64,000 nt of DNA from Porites lobata (lineage: Eukaryota > Cnidaria > Anthozoa > Scleractinia > Poritidae), in assembly GCA_942486035.1 (NCBI GenBank), contig CALNXK010000165.1, positions 124,001 through 188,000 on the forward strand. The letters run 5' to 3'. Position numbers and translations under genes: made by a program. The notes under the pieces were generated by a model. The model did not search any database, was not told where the DNA came from, and saw only the letters and a program-made list of their open reading frames with translations. Numbering within the stretch: the stretch's first letter is position 1; each line of letters begins with the position of its first letter. This document shows, piece by piece, positions 45,998-58,600 of this stretch.

Positions 45998-46193
45998 CTA
46001 GCCCACGTTCGATATATTAAAACTCTAACACAACTCCGAGGCTGCAGGGACGAAATTGCAAACTTTCCACTACTCCATTGCCTTGCAATTCGCAGAAGAG
46101 ATTTTACCAGAAAAAAACCAAACCAAATGTAGAAAAAATGACCAGAAAGCCTCGGAATCATGTTAGAATTTTAATATATCGAATGTGGGCTAC
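45998..46193. mobile_element. MITE with TAGCCCACGTTCGATATATT ends
   Basis: About 45 bp at each end pair: left TAGCCCACGTTCGATATATT, right AATATATCGAATGTGGGCTA. The pairing continues through the AACTCCGAGGC and GCCTCGGAATC segments. Confidence 0.7.
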
Positions 46194-46212
46194 TGAATGA
46201 TGATGCGCCTTC

Positions 46213-46395
46213 TTTAAATTTTATCTAAGATCCGGATCATGATTCATGACCCAAGATCACTCAATTCATGGTGCATCAGCGGTTCCGGTGAATCCTTGTT
46301 CGGATGGGTTTTATCGGTGAACCATGATCCGAGAGATCCTCAAAATGAATCTTGATCCGGATTATTCTCAAGGAACGCACCATTAAGTCATTCCG
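46213..46395. repeat. GATCCGGATCATG-rich palindromic repeat
   Basis: Several GATCCGGAT and ATGATCCGAGA-type motifs occur in both orientations (near 46228, 46324 and 46357) with ATTCCGGTGAA blocks. It looks like a degenerate foldback element. Confidence 0.45.
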
Positions 46396-46605
46396 GTGAA
46401 GTTTGGAGGGCAGCCGAATGACATTCACTCACTCGATGAGATGTTAAACAAAATTACCACAAAATAAATTATCATTAATTATGACTATACCCTACTTAAT
46501 GAAAACATTTCAGTTAGAATTTAGATCAAACAAAGCGCGTGGATCTCATGACCCCGTCTACTGTGCAACAGTTGCTCAACTGACTGACTTCTGTTTCTCT
46601 TACAG

Positions 46606-46719
46606 ATGTTTGCCGACTACTTTGTACGACAAATACAATCGAAAAAACACAAGACAAACAAAACAGAACACAAGCACCTGACTGAGACTTACGATGATCC
46701 CTATGCTGAAATTGTTTGA
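46606..46719 (+). CDS. Possible small extra exon (37 codons) after QSOX
   Basis: A strong acceptor (TGTTTCTCTTACAG) precedes an open frame to TGA at 46717. It encodes MFADYFVRQIQSKKHK.. and ends ETYDDPYAEIV. The phase (0) would allow it as an alternative cytoplasmic tail spliced after RRAIK in QSOX exon 11, but the donor there (AAG|GTTCGC) is weak. It might instead belong to an unrelated unseen gene or be chance. Confidence 0.22.
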   Translation: MFADYFVRQIQSKKHKTNKTEHKHLTETYDDPYAEIV

Positions 46720-46770
46720 CAGCGACAAACCCCTAAAATCGAACACGACTTGGTGCACCTTGGGAAAATA

Positions 46771-46799
46771 GCGCCGGCGCTATATATACCTGACGTCAC
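46771..46799 (+). promoter_or_regulatory. Promoter-like cluster: GC palindrome, TATA box, CRE
   Basis: GCGCCGGCGC (46771-46780) is followed at once by TATATATA (46781-46788) and a perfect cAMP-response element TGACGTCA (46791-46798). The tight spacing looks like a core promoter, but no convincing coding exon follows on either strand. Confidence 0.35.
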
Positions 46800-46899
46800 A
46801 CTCCTCATCTTGTTGGTACCCATTCCCCTCCACGTTGCGCGCGATGAAAGGGTGGAACTGATATTTGTAATTTATTACCAAACCATGAACGTTTTTGCA

Positions 46900-49600
46900 T
46901 CCACTTGTAGATTATTTTTGTAATTACCACTATGTTTGGCTTTTGATGCTAAACAAAACGAATGCAGTCGGTAAGAATAAGACTGACAGACAGTTGTCAT
47001 ATGAGTATACCCAGTTCTCCTCTTGGGAGTTATTATCCTCTTGCACGGCTATTATTTTTTATTGTGATGCCACTAGGGGAGATTCTTACGAAAGGGGCTT
47101 TTCTGACCACGTATTATTAGTTGAATGCTGGTTTTAGCGGATTGAAAACGAACTTTCCGCTCCAAAACACACGACGAAGTGCGTTTGAGGCTTCATGCAA
47201 ACGTAGTAAAGGAAACTTGTTGAAGGCAACAAACATCAAAGATAAAAACAACCGGTGCTTAAGTTTATGTTGGAAACTCCCTGACGGAGCACGATCCCTT
47301 GTATGATTCATTTCAAATATTTCAATTGAAACTGAAATCCTTTGTTTTTTGTTTACGAATTGAGACTGAATTAATAAATGCGACGTTTTCATTGGTCAAC
47401 AAGATAAAAAAAATGCTATTGAACGTTGTGCACCGTCAGGTGGACGAAAACATTCCACTCTTGTAACTATGACACAAATGTATGCCTCAAGTTGGTGCCT
47501 TTGTTTTCAGTAACGCGAAAAAGGTCTACATAATTCAGGGTACGGCTGTAACTTGTTATTATTTAGGGCTAAATCGCCCATGCTTCTCTAGTACAGAAAA
47601 ATATGTGAGTTTGGTACTGGAAGTAGATCTGGGTAGACTGCAAAACAGTCCGTATTTTTACTTTCAAGTACGCGCGAACAGTCAAACAAAAGGTCTGGAG
47701 CGATGCTGAAATAGAGCGAGCCTTATAAGTAAGGAACGTCTGCGGTCTGCGTGGGAAGCTCCCTTACTTTGCTACTACTTAGTGTTTCCAAAGTAACTTT
47801 TGCATTCACGTTTTTCAAAATGTCGACTACAACTACTGTAAGTCTAGATAGGCGTTCACGTTCATTAAACTACCTAATCTTGACCCTCACCCACCCCCTT
47901 ATCGTCCCTGCAAAATCTTCACCCCACTCCTGACAGTTGCTCTACTCGCCCAAACATACGGGCCTTACCCGCCATTATCATTAAACTGACGTCTTTTGTA
48001 GATTTATCTTCGAGCATTCTTGTTTATAGGAGTTTTTTAAGGCACCGAGAGTGATATACAAGACAATGTGTACACAATGAAATTAAACCATCCTGCGTCA
48101 TGTCGCAACAATGTCAGTGCTCGATTTAATCTTAGATGCGGAATTTATACAAAAGCTCATTCCAAGCTGGGCAGAATCCTTCAAGTACTTATATTTTGAA
48201 CCTGAATCCGAAGCCACGACAATTCGCATAGATTGAAAAACAGAGGAAAGGTACTCTTACGTTGGCCACGATTGCGAGTCTTTCTCAAACTGTCGCGATT
48301 CGGGAAAATAAAAACGTGTTAAAGAGAACTAGCTTTCTCGCTAAAAAAGTGATCTACTTTGACTCATTTTCACAATGGAGAAATGAAGATTTCGTTTTGA
48401 CAAAGCATAACGTTATAACCTACTTTCCAGTGCAGTCCAGAATTTACGATATGTCTGCCTACAAACCAATTAGCTCTTCAAAGTCTTCAAACGAGTCTTA
48501 GATTAATAACAAACTTGTGCACCAAGGCATTAAGTTTCGCGTCGCTAATTTTCGCGGTTGCCTTTCGCACGGGACTTTAATTTTGCGATTTTTTGGCAAC
48601 CGCGAAAATGGCTTAACTCAAGTCCAGCGAAAATTAGTGCCAGAAAGGTATCTTAGAGTCCCTTTGAAGGATGTAAAGATCATGCCTCACGGCCTCTGGT
48701 ATATCGACTCTACTGACTTTACTCCTCGAAGCAAAAGCTCCTTCTTTTCGAAGATGAAGCGCTTTTTACACACCACGAGATTATACTACAGAAATGTATA
48801 AAAGAGCAGTTACAAAAATATGATTGGTAGGAAAGACTCTATCCAATATTGAAGGTAAAGAAGTTAAAAAAGTTTCATCAGCAGCCTTGGAATAACTGTT
48901 CTCGGCGTTCCAACTTGGTTTGTACCTTCAAACGTTGTATTAGCTGAGAATTAAGAGAGAGAGAGAGAAAAAAAATGAAAATCAGTGTTAGAACCTCAAA
49001 AAAAAGTAGGTCTTTGTTCACCAAATGTAGCAGCGGTTAAAGGATTGCCAATCACAGAAGAAATAACTCATAGAGAACAGATTGCCAATCATAACATACA
49101 AAATAAGAAAAAAACGGCCGAGCGCATATATTTTATCTCTGGAATACCGTGATTTGGGCGAGACGCGGAAAACTCGCAAGGAAATAAAATGGCTAACGAG
49201 TATTTTCAAGTCTTAAAATTTAAGCCAAGGGTTAAAACAATAATAAATACATACATGGTTACGCTTTTGCCGCCGTTCAAAAGACCCTTAATTCGATTTT
49301 TACCAAGTTTCAGACACTCGTTTGCACGGCCTCTTACTGCAAAGCCACAGCACACGGCTGGAAACTGAGGAGCTTACCAAAAGTCAGAACAGGGCGTTCA
49401 GACCAGTCATTTTTAAAGTAAAATATCAGTCTTCCCTCGAAATTTCCGCTAAAACCGATCACTATCATAATAACTTTTAGAAATAGACTTAACTAACTGG
49501 ATAGTATACAACTATCCCCTGAAGGGGAGGTGAATAGCGGTGGATATAGACCGAAACGCAAGGCAGGAAATCTGTTTACGACTGGATTCGGCCAGTTCTG
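46900..49600. other. Intergenic stretch without a recognised gene
   Basis: Several plus-strand frames of 60-95 codons occur (for example at 48262-48501 and 48517-48801), but none has family features, repeats or splice support. Some local inverted repeats around GCGAAAATTAG occur near 48540-48640. Confidence 0.4.
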
Positions 49601-49686
49601 ACAAATGGTAAGCGCCCTAAGACTCGCTTGCCTTCATTCTGATAGTCGTGAACGTCCTAGTACTTTCCTCGTTACAATTCATTATT

Positions 49687-52600
49687 TTACTTACAAAATG
49701 TTTTAACTTGGTTATCAACGAAGACTTTGGCTGCCTCTTCGTACTGACTGACCACAGATATTGCTTGTGCAATTGTATTAACCTGAAACACAATCGGTTA
49801 AAAGAAGAAAAGCTCAGTTTAGAGCTTTCGGCACAAAGATTCCTGTTATCTGTTTGGTGGACAAGATTTGTAATCGCTCGATGGTGTCCAAACGCAACAA
49901 GTAACTTGCAAATGTCCACCCAAACACTCCCAGAAATCGTCGCGCCGAAAGCTTGTAACTATTTTCCCTTTAGCTTACGGAGTAGAGAACTTTAATTAGC
50001 CTGCGTAGCAGGCGCCGGTATTTTAAGGGCGCAGAAAGAAATTTCGAGGACGCACGCGCTCTAAATTAAACCAACAAAAAAATTAACGAGCGCCTGCCAC
50101 GCAGAATAAATTTTGGTCCTTATTTGGGCAGCCAAGTTGGACTCAAAAATAACCGACCGCATTTTGAGTACCGAAAGTTTCCAATAGACCTCTTTACCGT
50201 TATGGCGGCCATATTGAATTTATTAGATTTAAGGAGTATTATGGGATGCCCAGGGGGCACTCGCTCAGTATTTACGCGCGCTTTTCGGGCAAAAAGAGAA
50301 CGTCACTGTTTATTTCTCGGGAAAAAGGTGATCATTATTACATCCAAACACGGCACAACGATCTTTTTTTCCCATTACAATCTTCTTCTAGGAAAACGTA
50401 CCGAAAAATTGGCCCGAAAAGCGCGCGTTAATACTGATGCGAGTATATCGGATCGTACTCATGCCCGCTGAGCATCCCATAATACTCCTTAAATCTAATT
50501 AATTCAATATGGCCGCCGTATCGGTAAAAAGTTCTACTTCGGGGTTAAAACAGATCCTTTGAAATCACGGCGTACAATGTAGGTTTGTCAGACCTGTGTC
50601 ACTGTCTCTTGTTTCATTGTGCTAAGCCTCTCCGTGAAACCTTTCATTGATGGCTTCCCAGAAAGCAGTTGGTGCTGCTTAGGAGAGAGGAAGTCTGGAC
50701 ACTGGTCAGTGGCTTTGAAATCTTCGTCTTGTCGTCTGTTGTCAAAGGAGAAAGTACAATCATATAAATCAAAAATTCAAAAAGGCAAAGATGCAATAAG
50801 GAAAAAGCTTTATTATATACATACTGAGAAATACTCACCAAAAAGCTATGTCATAAATTTTCGTACGCAAATTAGTTCTAGCCAATCAGAGGAGCGAACG
50901 ATGGTTTTCACACGTGAAAAAAATGATACGTCCAATCAGAATCGCGAACGATGTTTTTTCACGTGTGAGAAAAATGATACGTCCAATCAGAAGCCACAGA
51001 GGTGCGTGAGTTTGGCGCCAATATTCCCGCCTTTTATTGCAGCTTGCAGCGTCGCTTCGCACACATTCAACGAGAAAAGTTTTACTCAAAGAGTTTTTCT
51101 CGCTAAAAAAGTGAAAAACATTTCGGAAATGGAATGGAATAGTTTTGTTTGTTTCGCTGTCGATAAAGAAAACGGTAGAGAGCCGGCGAAACAAAGCGGA
51201 AAGGGATAAACAGAACGAGACGTAAGCTTTTGTTGTGCTTTTTGTCGGAGCCACTTTGCCTTTCATTTAAGCTTAAGCTTATATTGAAACCGGCCATTTT
51301 ACTTAAATTCACTCATTTTCAATTCAATTGTGCATTTAGAACAAACAGCTAAGATTACTTATAGTTCTTGGATTACCTCATATCCTCACCGTCATTTATG
51401 TTTTTAACAAACGTTTTTACTAAAAAGCTGATACTTCGTTTTCGTTGTCATTTTGCGGTCAGTGTGTAGCGGGAAATTTTAGCATTTTTGAAAGATTTAA
51501 AATAAAAAGGCCGCCAAAATGATGAATGTCTCAGTATGTATATAATAAACACAATACCACATGGAAAGTGCTTTGTACGGTATTTACGCACTCGTTGTTT
51601 TTGTATCAGAAATGTTACTCGTTCGCTGCGCTCACTCGTTCGATTTCTGATACGTCAACAACTCGTGCGTAAATACCGTACGCCAGCACTTTCCATGAAG
51701 TATTCTCTATTTGTCTCCTATACCCGAAACGCATGGATAGAAACTACTCAAGGTAAAAAGAAAATATTAATTAAGACCTAAAGGAAAATCGTATTACTAC
51801 ATACCTTTCTTTCTTTGCCACTTGTTCTTGACGGAATGAAAGCAGTGTATCCCATTTTTTGTTTTCTGTCTTCAATCTAGCAAAAGCAACACATGAAATG
51901 ATACATTCAAGGGGTTTTTACGGGTTTTGCAATGACTTGCATTTAGCTAAAAAATCTCGCGACACTTTCTCAATCAATTAGAAGTACAACTGTAAGTTGC
52001 ACACACCCGTTTTCCCACGTTTAACACGGGCTACACGGACCTCCTTCCGTATGTTATTGATTCATTGGATTAGCCGCATCTGTGGTAATACATGTGTATA
52101 TAAAAGACGAGGCTACTGAGATAACGTTACATTTACCAGGCTTCCATGGTTGTAATTTTACGAGAAAATAGACTAAAAAGCTTGAACAGTGGTTTAGACA
52201 AAGATTCGTGTATGAGAAAGGTATGAAAAAATTTGTGCATTTAGCACGAAAGTATATACTTATTGCCATCGAGGAGGCATCCCAGTAGCTCGCGCGTATA
52301 CAAAGGAAAGTACTTACAGTTAAAATATGTATTTAGTGTACCAGAAAAAATCTCGATTTGCTTAAACAAGGGCCGCGAGCAATCGTGGGGTAATGGTGAC
52401 GTTTTAGCCCTTAACAATGCTGAACGCCCGCGAGTAAGAAATGGTTAGGATAACATAAAACAGAAAATGCCCGACAGGACCGCTTGGGTTGAATTTGTGA
52501 TATTAATTGTACTTCGATACTCTTTGCGTTACGTGTGCGTTCAGTGACATTCTGTGGAGCAACTGTTTTGAAAGTATTAGAGAAAAACGGCAATTTTCAT

Positions 52601-55600
52601 TTCTTTGTCTCATTAAATATTGATTTTACTCTCTTAAAAAAGCATCAAAACCTCACTGACCACAAAAGACAAAATCTTGTGTTTGAATGAAATTATGGAC
52701 CGAAAAAGCTGTAAGCTCGACACGAGTTTATCATTCAAAAATCTTTTGCTGAAAACGATTCAGATTTTTCAGACATAAGTTTGGCGTTGGGGCCGTGAAC
52801 TTACGACTCAGTCCACAAGCAAGCAAGTTGTCCTAAGCGAACGAGTGAATCAAGCTAGTTTATCAGGGCACGATGGAAGATTTCTATACCGCATAGTGAC
52901 GGCGGGTTCGAGAAGAGGCTACATTTTCCCAGTATGGGTTAAGTGCGTAGTAGTCCTTTTCGCACAGCAGCTGGTACCGCGAAAATGTAGACTGTCAAAG
53001 GTAGACGATTACAGAAATTCGTCCACAATTAAATGAGGTTAAAATTCTGTACTGACGTATTCCTTTTTCACAGATGACCCTCCATAAAGCTTTTTTCAAG
53101 CAAAGTAATGTCTTAAATATCGTTTAAGTTAAAAAAAAATCTCGAAACGCCGAGAGAGTTTTGATCAAAGCTGCGTAAATTGACCTGAATCAGTGCATGG
53201 AATCTTGCGTTCTTGCTTTTATCCCACCTATTTTATGTAATACGCGTGAAAATATTCATATGAATCGGTATATTTCAAAGAGGTACACAAAGACCAAGGA
53301 TACAATTGACTGACAAGATACAGAGGGGGGACAGCTTTAGTGTCAACTATTACTAGTCGAGGACATTATTTTTACGTCTCATTCATTTGCAGAGGAAAGG
53401 CAGTACCTTCATTTCTCAATAATTTTAAGACCCTGAGTATTAGTCGGGACCCGGAAATCGAACCCGCGACATTTCGCTCTGCAGTCAAGCCCTCTACAGA
53501 CGGAGCTACAGGCTGTAGTCCTGAGACGTTTGTACTGCTTTTTAATTAAAATAAGTTACTCACCTGTAACTAAGTCTCCTACCCAGCCGTTTTTTGAGTC
53601 GTTGTGCAACCCTCAGTGAACCCTCCTAGGAGTGTTGCAAGATGGCACAAAAAAACGTCTGGGTAGGGTCAGTAGGAGACTACCTGTGACTGGAAATGTC
53701 TTTTATCCAAATCCAAATTCTCAAGACTGATCTCCATACATTTCTTTAATGAATTAGTTGGGAGAATTTGTTTGAAGATCAGAGCGTTTTCCATGAAGTG
53801 ATCACTTTATATTTTCTCACAACTTTATCTCATGATTATGTATTGATAACATTAGGAGAAAATTGATTTTTACCATTCTCGGGTCTTAAAGGGTTAAAAA
53901 CGCACGTTTTACTGACTCACACAACACACCTTTCTGTGACAGCCAAACATGATGTTAGCTTTGCTTTCAGTTCCTGATTTTTGGGGTTGGGAATTTGCCT
54001 GTATGTGCAAAAAAAAGCAGACATAAAATTCTTCACGGAAAGTGTATGCATACAGTATTTACACATGAGATGCTAGAGTATCAGAAATCGAACAAGTGAG
54101 ATTTCTGATACAAAAACAACGAGTGCATAAATACCATACAAAGCACTTTCCATATGCTAATGTGTTTGTTATATACATACTGAGATCTAAATTATCATTC
54201 TGCCAGTATTTTAGTTTACATCTTTCCAAAGTGCTAATGATTATTAAAGAACAATGATAAAAATTTGCTGCTACTGTCAGCCATGACAATAATGACACAA
54301 CAGGAAAGTCAAACAAGCCATAGTTTTTATGATCAAAACGACAACTCTACTGCGTATGAATAAATTACAAAATTTGGTACATTTATTTGCTGACACTTTC
54401 TTGACCACAACATGACATTTTGTAATAGGATGTTGTATGGAGGATAAAAACAAAAAACAGCAATTTTCTTTCTTTTTCGGAGCTTCAATACAATCCTTGA
54501 ACTAGGTAAGTCTAATATCCAGGAGCTGCCTTGTTTTCAGATGTCTCTCTGGTGCGTGTCAATTTGTGGGCATGTATATGGTGGGAGGAAAAAGTAGGCA
54601 CAACAAGAAAACTCAGAAAAAAGGCAATGACAAAAAAAACATTTACAAAGGAAAACCAATGCCTGGGGGGGGGGGGGAGTTACTCAACAAATGTTCATAA
54701 GGGGAGGCTCTGGCTTGAGGTCCAACCCCTTACCGTTTTATATACCATTTTTCATAAAAAAGGTAAGGTACTCCTTTCGTATACAGGGTTCATACAAAAA
54801 ATTGCAACCATTTTTCAAGGACTTTTCAAGGACTTTTCAAGGACCACATTAGATTTTCAAGGACAACCTACTAGGAATATAATTTCACAGATTGTACAAA
54901 AATGCATATTCCCAGTATATTCTAATAAGACTTTAAGGCTTTAACTGTTTGCTTCACCAAATTCTCTACATTTTTCAGTTCACTTGTCTTAAACTGATAG
55001 TTAATTATTGCATAAAACATGGAGCACTTTATGTAAATGACCTTTACATTCACTGAGCTACGATTTATATTCTGTCTTGGACAACCAAAAAGCATCAAAA
55101 AATTCTTTCCAGGCTACTGCATTCAAAGTTGAAGAAAATTCAAGCTCTTTTCAAGGACTTGCACAGAAATTTAAGGACTTTTCAAGGAAAAATGGAATTC
55201 AAGGACTTTTCAAGGACTTCCCCTAAAATTCAAGGACTTTTCAAGACTGTGCGAACCCTGGTATACCTTCTATTCACAAATGGTACCCCTTTCACCTTGT
55301 TTGCATCCGTTTTAACTGCTGTCAATGCAGTCTTTTAAATAGGAATCAATCACAAAACAAAACGTTTTCTTGACTTTATAAAGCTATAAAATTCATCTGT
55401 TAGCCCTTTTGAGCCCTTTCACAGACCCAAATGACATATCCCTACCCTTTCGTATACTTCAACTTTTGAAGTTCCTACCCTTTCATTTTCCTGGAGCCTG
55501 AAAAAGGTACCCCTTTTGGGAGGAGCCTCCCTGTATATGCCATTATAGGGGGTACCCCTTCTCCCCCCCGCCCCCTGGAACCAATGTTACACAGCAACCA

Positions 55601-58600
55601 ACAGCAATACATGTTACTGCCACTTACCTTACTTCACTGTTTGGTGGTTTCAAAGCCTCGTCTATTATTTCACTTTCTGATATCAGGGCTTGCAAATGGG
55701 TGAAAACTTCCTTTGCTTCAAAAATTAAAAAAAAAATTACCGTAAAAACTCGTGTATAAGCCGCACCTTTTTGCCGAAATTTTGAGTCAAAAATCGCGGG
55801 TGCGGCTTATACACGAGACCATTGCTCTCAAAGGGAGTAAACTGGTTTGTAGGGGTCACAAATTGAACTGAAAACCTTCAGTTGTTGAACATTGAACACT
55901 GGTCGATAGAATGAACTTTAACAGTATATTAATGCTCATGTAAATAGTTTTTGCTTTTCTCGTGAAAATGATACCGAACCTTGTTGTACAAGATTTCGCT
56001 TTGAACAAAGATTGATGAGCCGTACTTTCAAACATTGTACAATGTAAATAGTTTTTTGCTTAAACAAGGAATTTCGTTTTCTAATATCAAGATATCTGTA
56101 CCTGTTACTTGTAAATATATTATTCAGTTTTGTAAAATACAGTCTTCACAAGTCCAGCATTTGTTTACTTGTGTCCTTCTCTGGTGTCCAGACTTCCCTC
56201 GTCAAATAAACGCGTGGTTACTAAGCAATCGTTTTGTAGCATTCTCCAGCGCTTTATTTTCGTTCCATCGTTCCATTTTCATTTCAACTGTGGGCTTTAG
56301 CAATGAAGAGAACTGTTGTCTTTCGCAGGAAATGGGGAAATTGATTAAAGAGAACCTTTTAAAAGGTATTTTCAGAGTTGATTAACTTATTTAAAATGTC
56401 ACTGCAAATACACAACATTAAATTTCCTCAAGTTTATTTGTGAACATTTTGATGCGCGAACAAACGATCACCTTTTTCACAAAAGCGCATTTTTGTTTTT
56501 TGTTTTTTTTCAAAATCATGCTTGAAAGTTGGGGGTGCGGCTTATGCAAGAGTGCGGCTTATACACGAGTTTTTACGGTACGCCATTACCGGTAAATTCG
56601 TTTCAACAGTACAGGCAGATTTTGTTTATGCTGACCGTGCATGTTTTGAAAGTAGCCTGGGAGCGCTGAAGCTACAATCAATAGTACACATTACTGGAGA
56701 TGACCAAAATAATCTTGTACAAGTATGTCTTAAACGGTCAGAGCATTTTTTCTACATGCCCAGATATCATTCTTACAGGATAACCATATCTTCTTGACGT
56801 CTAAAAACCTCATCAAAAAGCAAATGCTCTCGATATACTTTGACAGTGATGCCCCTCCTCCATCTGTATTCTATTCTTGTCCTACAGAGGTAATTAGCAT
56901 TGAGATTAAAGGTCCTATTGTAACAGGAGAATAAAGTCTGAATCCACACTTAATCAGCAAGAACATGAGAAATTTGTGTTTTAAATGCAGTTAGGGGTTA
57001 AGAGTCCCAGGATCCTGCATTATATCTACCTTCGTCAGCAAAGTTAGGAATTCCATCAACACTGCATTCAGACAAATTACTATCCAGTTTCTCTACTGCA
57101 TCCTAATACAATATAAAGAAAAAAAGGTTAAACCCTTCAATGTAAAAATTAATTACTTTTTTAATAGTACTTAAAATAGAGACACAAAAGAGTACACAAA
57201 AATGGGCGCCAGCAACAGCAACTTAAGTTTTCAACAATTTTAACAAAAAAATTCACCATAGAGTTACCCTTTTTAATGGCTATTTTTTAAAAGTAGCCAT
57301 TTGTAGTCACACATGTCAGGGGCTGTTGCTGGATAGAAGCAACATTGACAGCTTTGGGGATTAGTTTTCAGAGTCTTCAGTTGATACATGTCACTGACAG
57401 GAAATGTTTTTCTTACCTTGAGACAAGCCTCAAATAGTTTTCTTAATCTTGCCTCAGGTGGCAAATCTATAGGAATCTCTTTGTACAGCTCTGGGATAAG
57501 AAAGCAGGAATTGTTTCTTATGAATTGCTGAGGTCTGTACATAGACATTGGATATCAAAATAATTAACAAATGAAAGGTGTAAATGCAACAATGACATCA
57601 ACCAGTCAGGCATGGTGGTGGTTTATTATGACTCAAGATTTTCATATTACATTTTTCATTAAAAGTTTAAATTGATAAAAAAATACCTCCTGCCTAGATA
57701 ATTTTTCAAAATGACCTTACATGACCCAATTTAAAAGATTTACATCATTTGTCATAGCCTTTTTTATGAGTGTATATGATAATCATCAACAGTTTTGTTT
57801 AGTGATAAAAGAAAATTATGTCATAAAAGGTGTCAGGCAACAAACAAGGACTGTGGTTTTGTTTGGCAGTATAGCTATCTGAGCAAGAGAACATAAATAA
57901 GGCTGAATGATCAAAATAAAGATTACATTAACTCTCACAACATGGACAAACTTTGAATTCATTGACTTTCACAGCTACACAGTGTTTTCCATCGACCCAA
58001 AGACTACACGTATTTCACACATTTTTAGCCAAGTGCTAGTTAAGCAACTCTAGAAAAGTTTCCAAGGAAATTATGACAAATGAAAAAAACTTTTAACAAA
58101 AGAACAATAATTATTATATATTAAGTAGCGCTTACCAGATTTTTCAGGAGCAGATGAGAAGAGCAGAGACTTTCGTTTCTTTCTTCCTTGGGCAAAACTT
58201 GATCTTCTGTTCTTACGTGCACTTTTGGTTGCACTTCCTTTCTTTTGGTTAACCTTAAAAAGGAAACCGTAATGAAAGATTTTAAATATTAATATACTAA
58301 TAGTACATTTGATAAGAAAGATCACAAAAAAAGCTGATGAAATGAATAGCATGACAATTCACCTTTCGATAACGGCTTTGCCGAGAGAATTTGAATCCAC
58401 TTGCCTGCAGGCCTAGATCCTGTCAAAAGAAATGATGACTTAAATTTAGGTGCCGATAAAAAATTGATTACTCTTAAAAAGTGTTTTTATTAATAGTGAC
58501 AAACAAGCAAAAACAACTGCCTTCTTCCAAATGGCCTTAAAAGATGTGTTACGAAAAATAAAAGGCAGCCATAGATTGTTTGGAATTGTTGAAAATGGAA

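Noticed and set aside
48262..48801. Two consecutive plus-strand frames of 79 and 94 codons
   Set aside because: The peptides show no repeats, domains or conserved motifs known to me, and splice sites are lacking; kept only as part of the intergenic note.
53440..53527. Possible functional tRNA gene on the minus strand
   Set aside because: A- and B-box-like motifs are present but the acceptor stem does not pair and a SINE-like body follows, so it is called a tRNA-derived SINE.
56035..56385. 116-codon frame inside the TA-flanked element at 55740-56578
   Set aside because: It shows no transposase-like motif and is most likely chance in a non-autonomous element.
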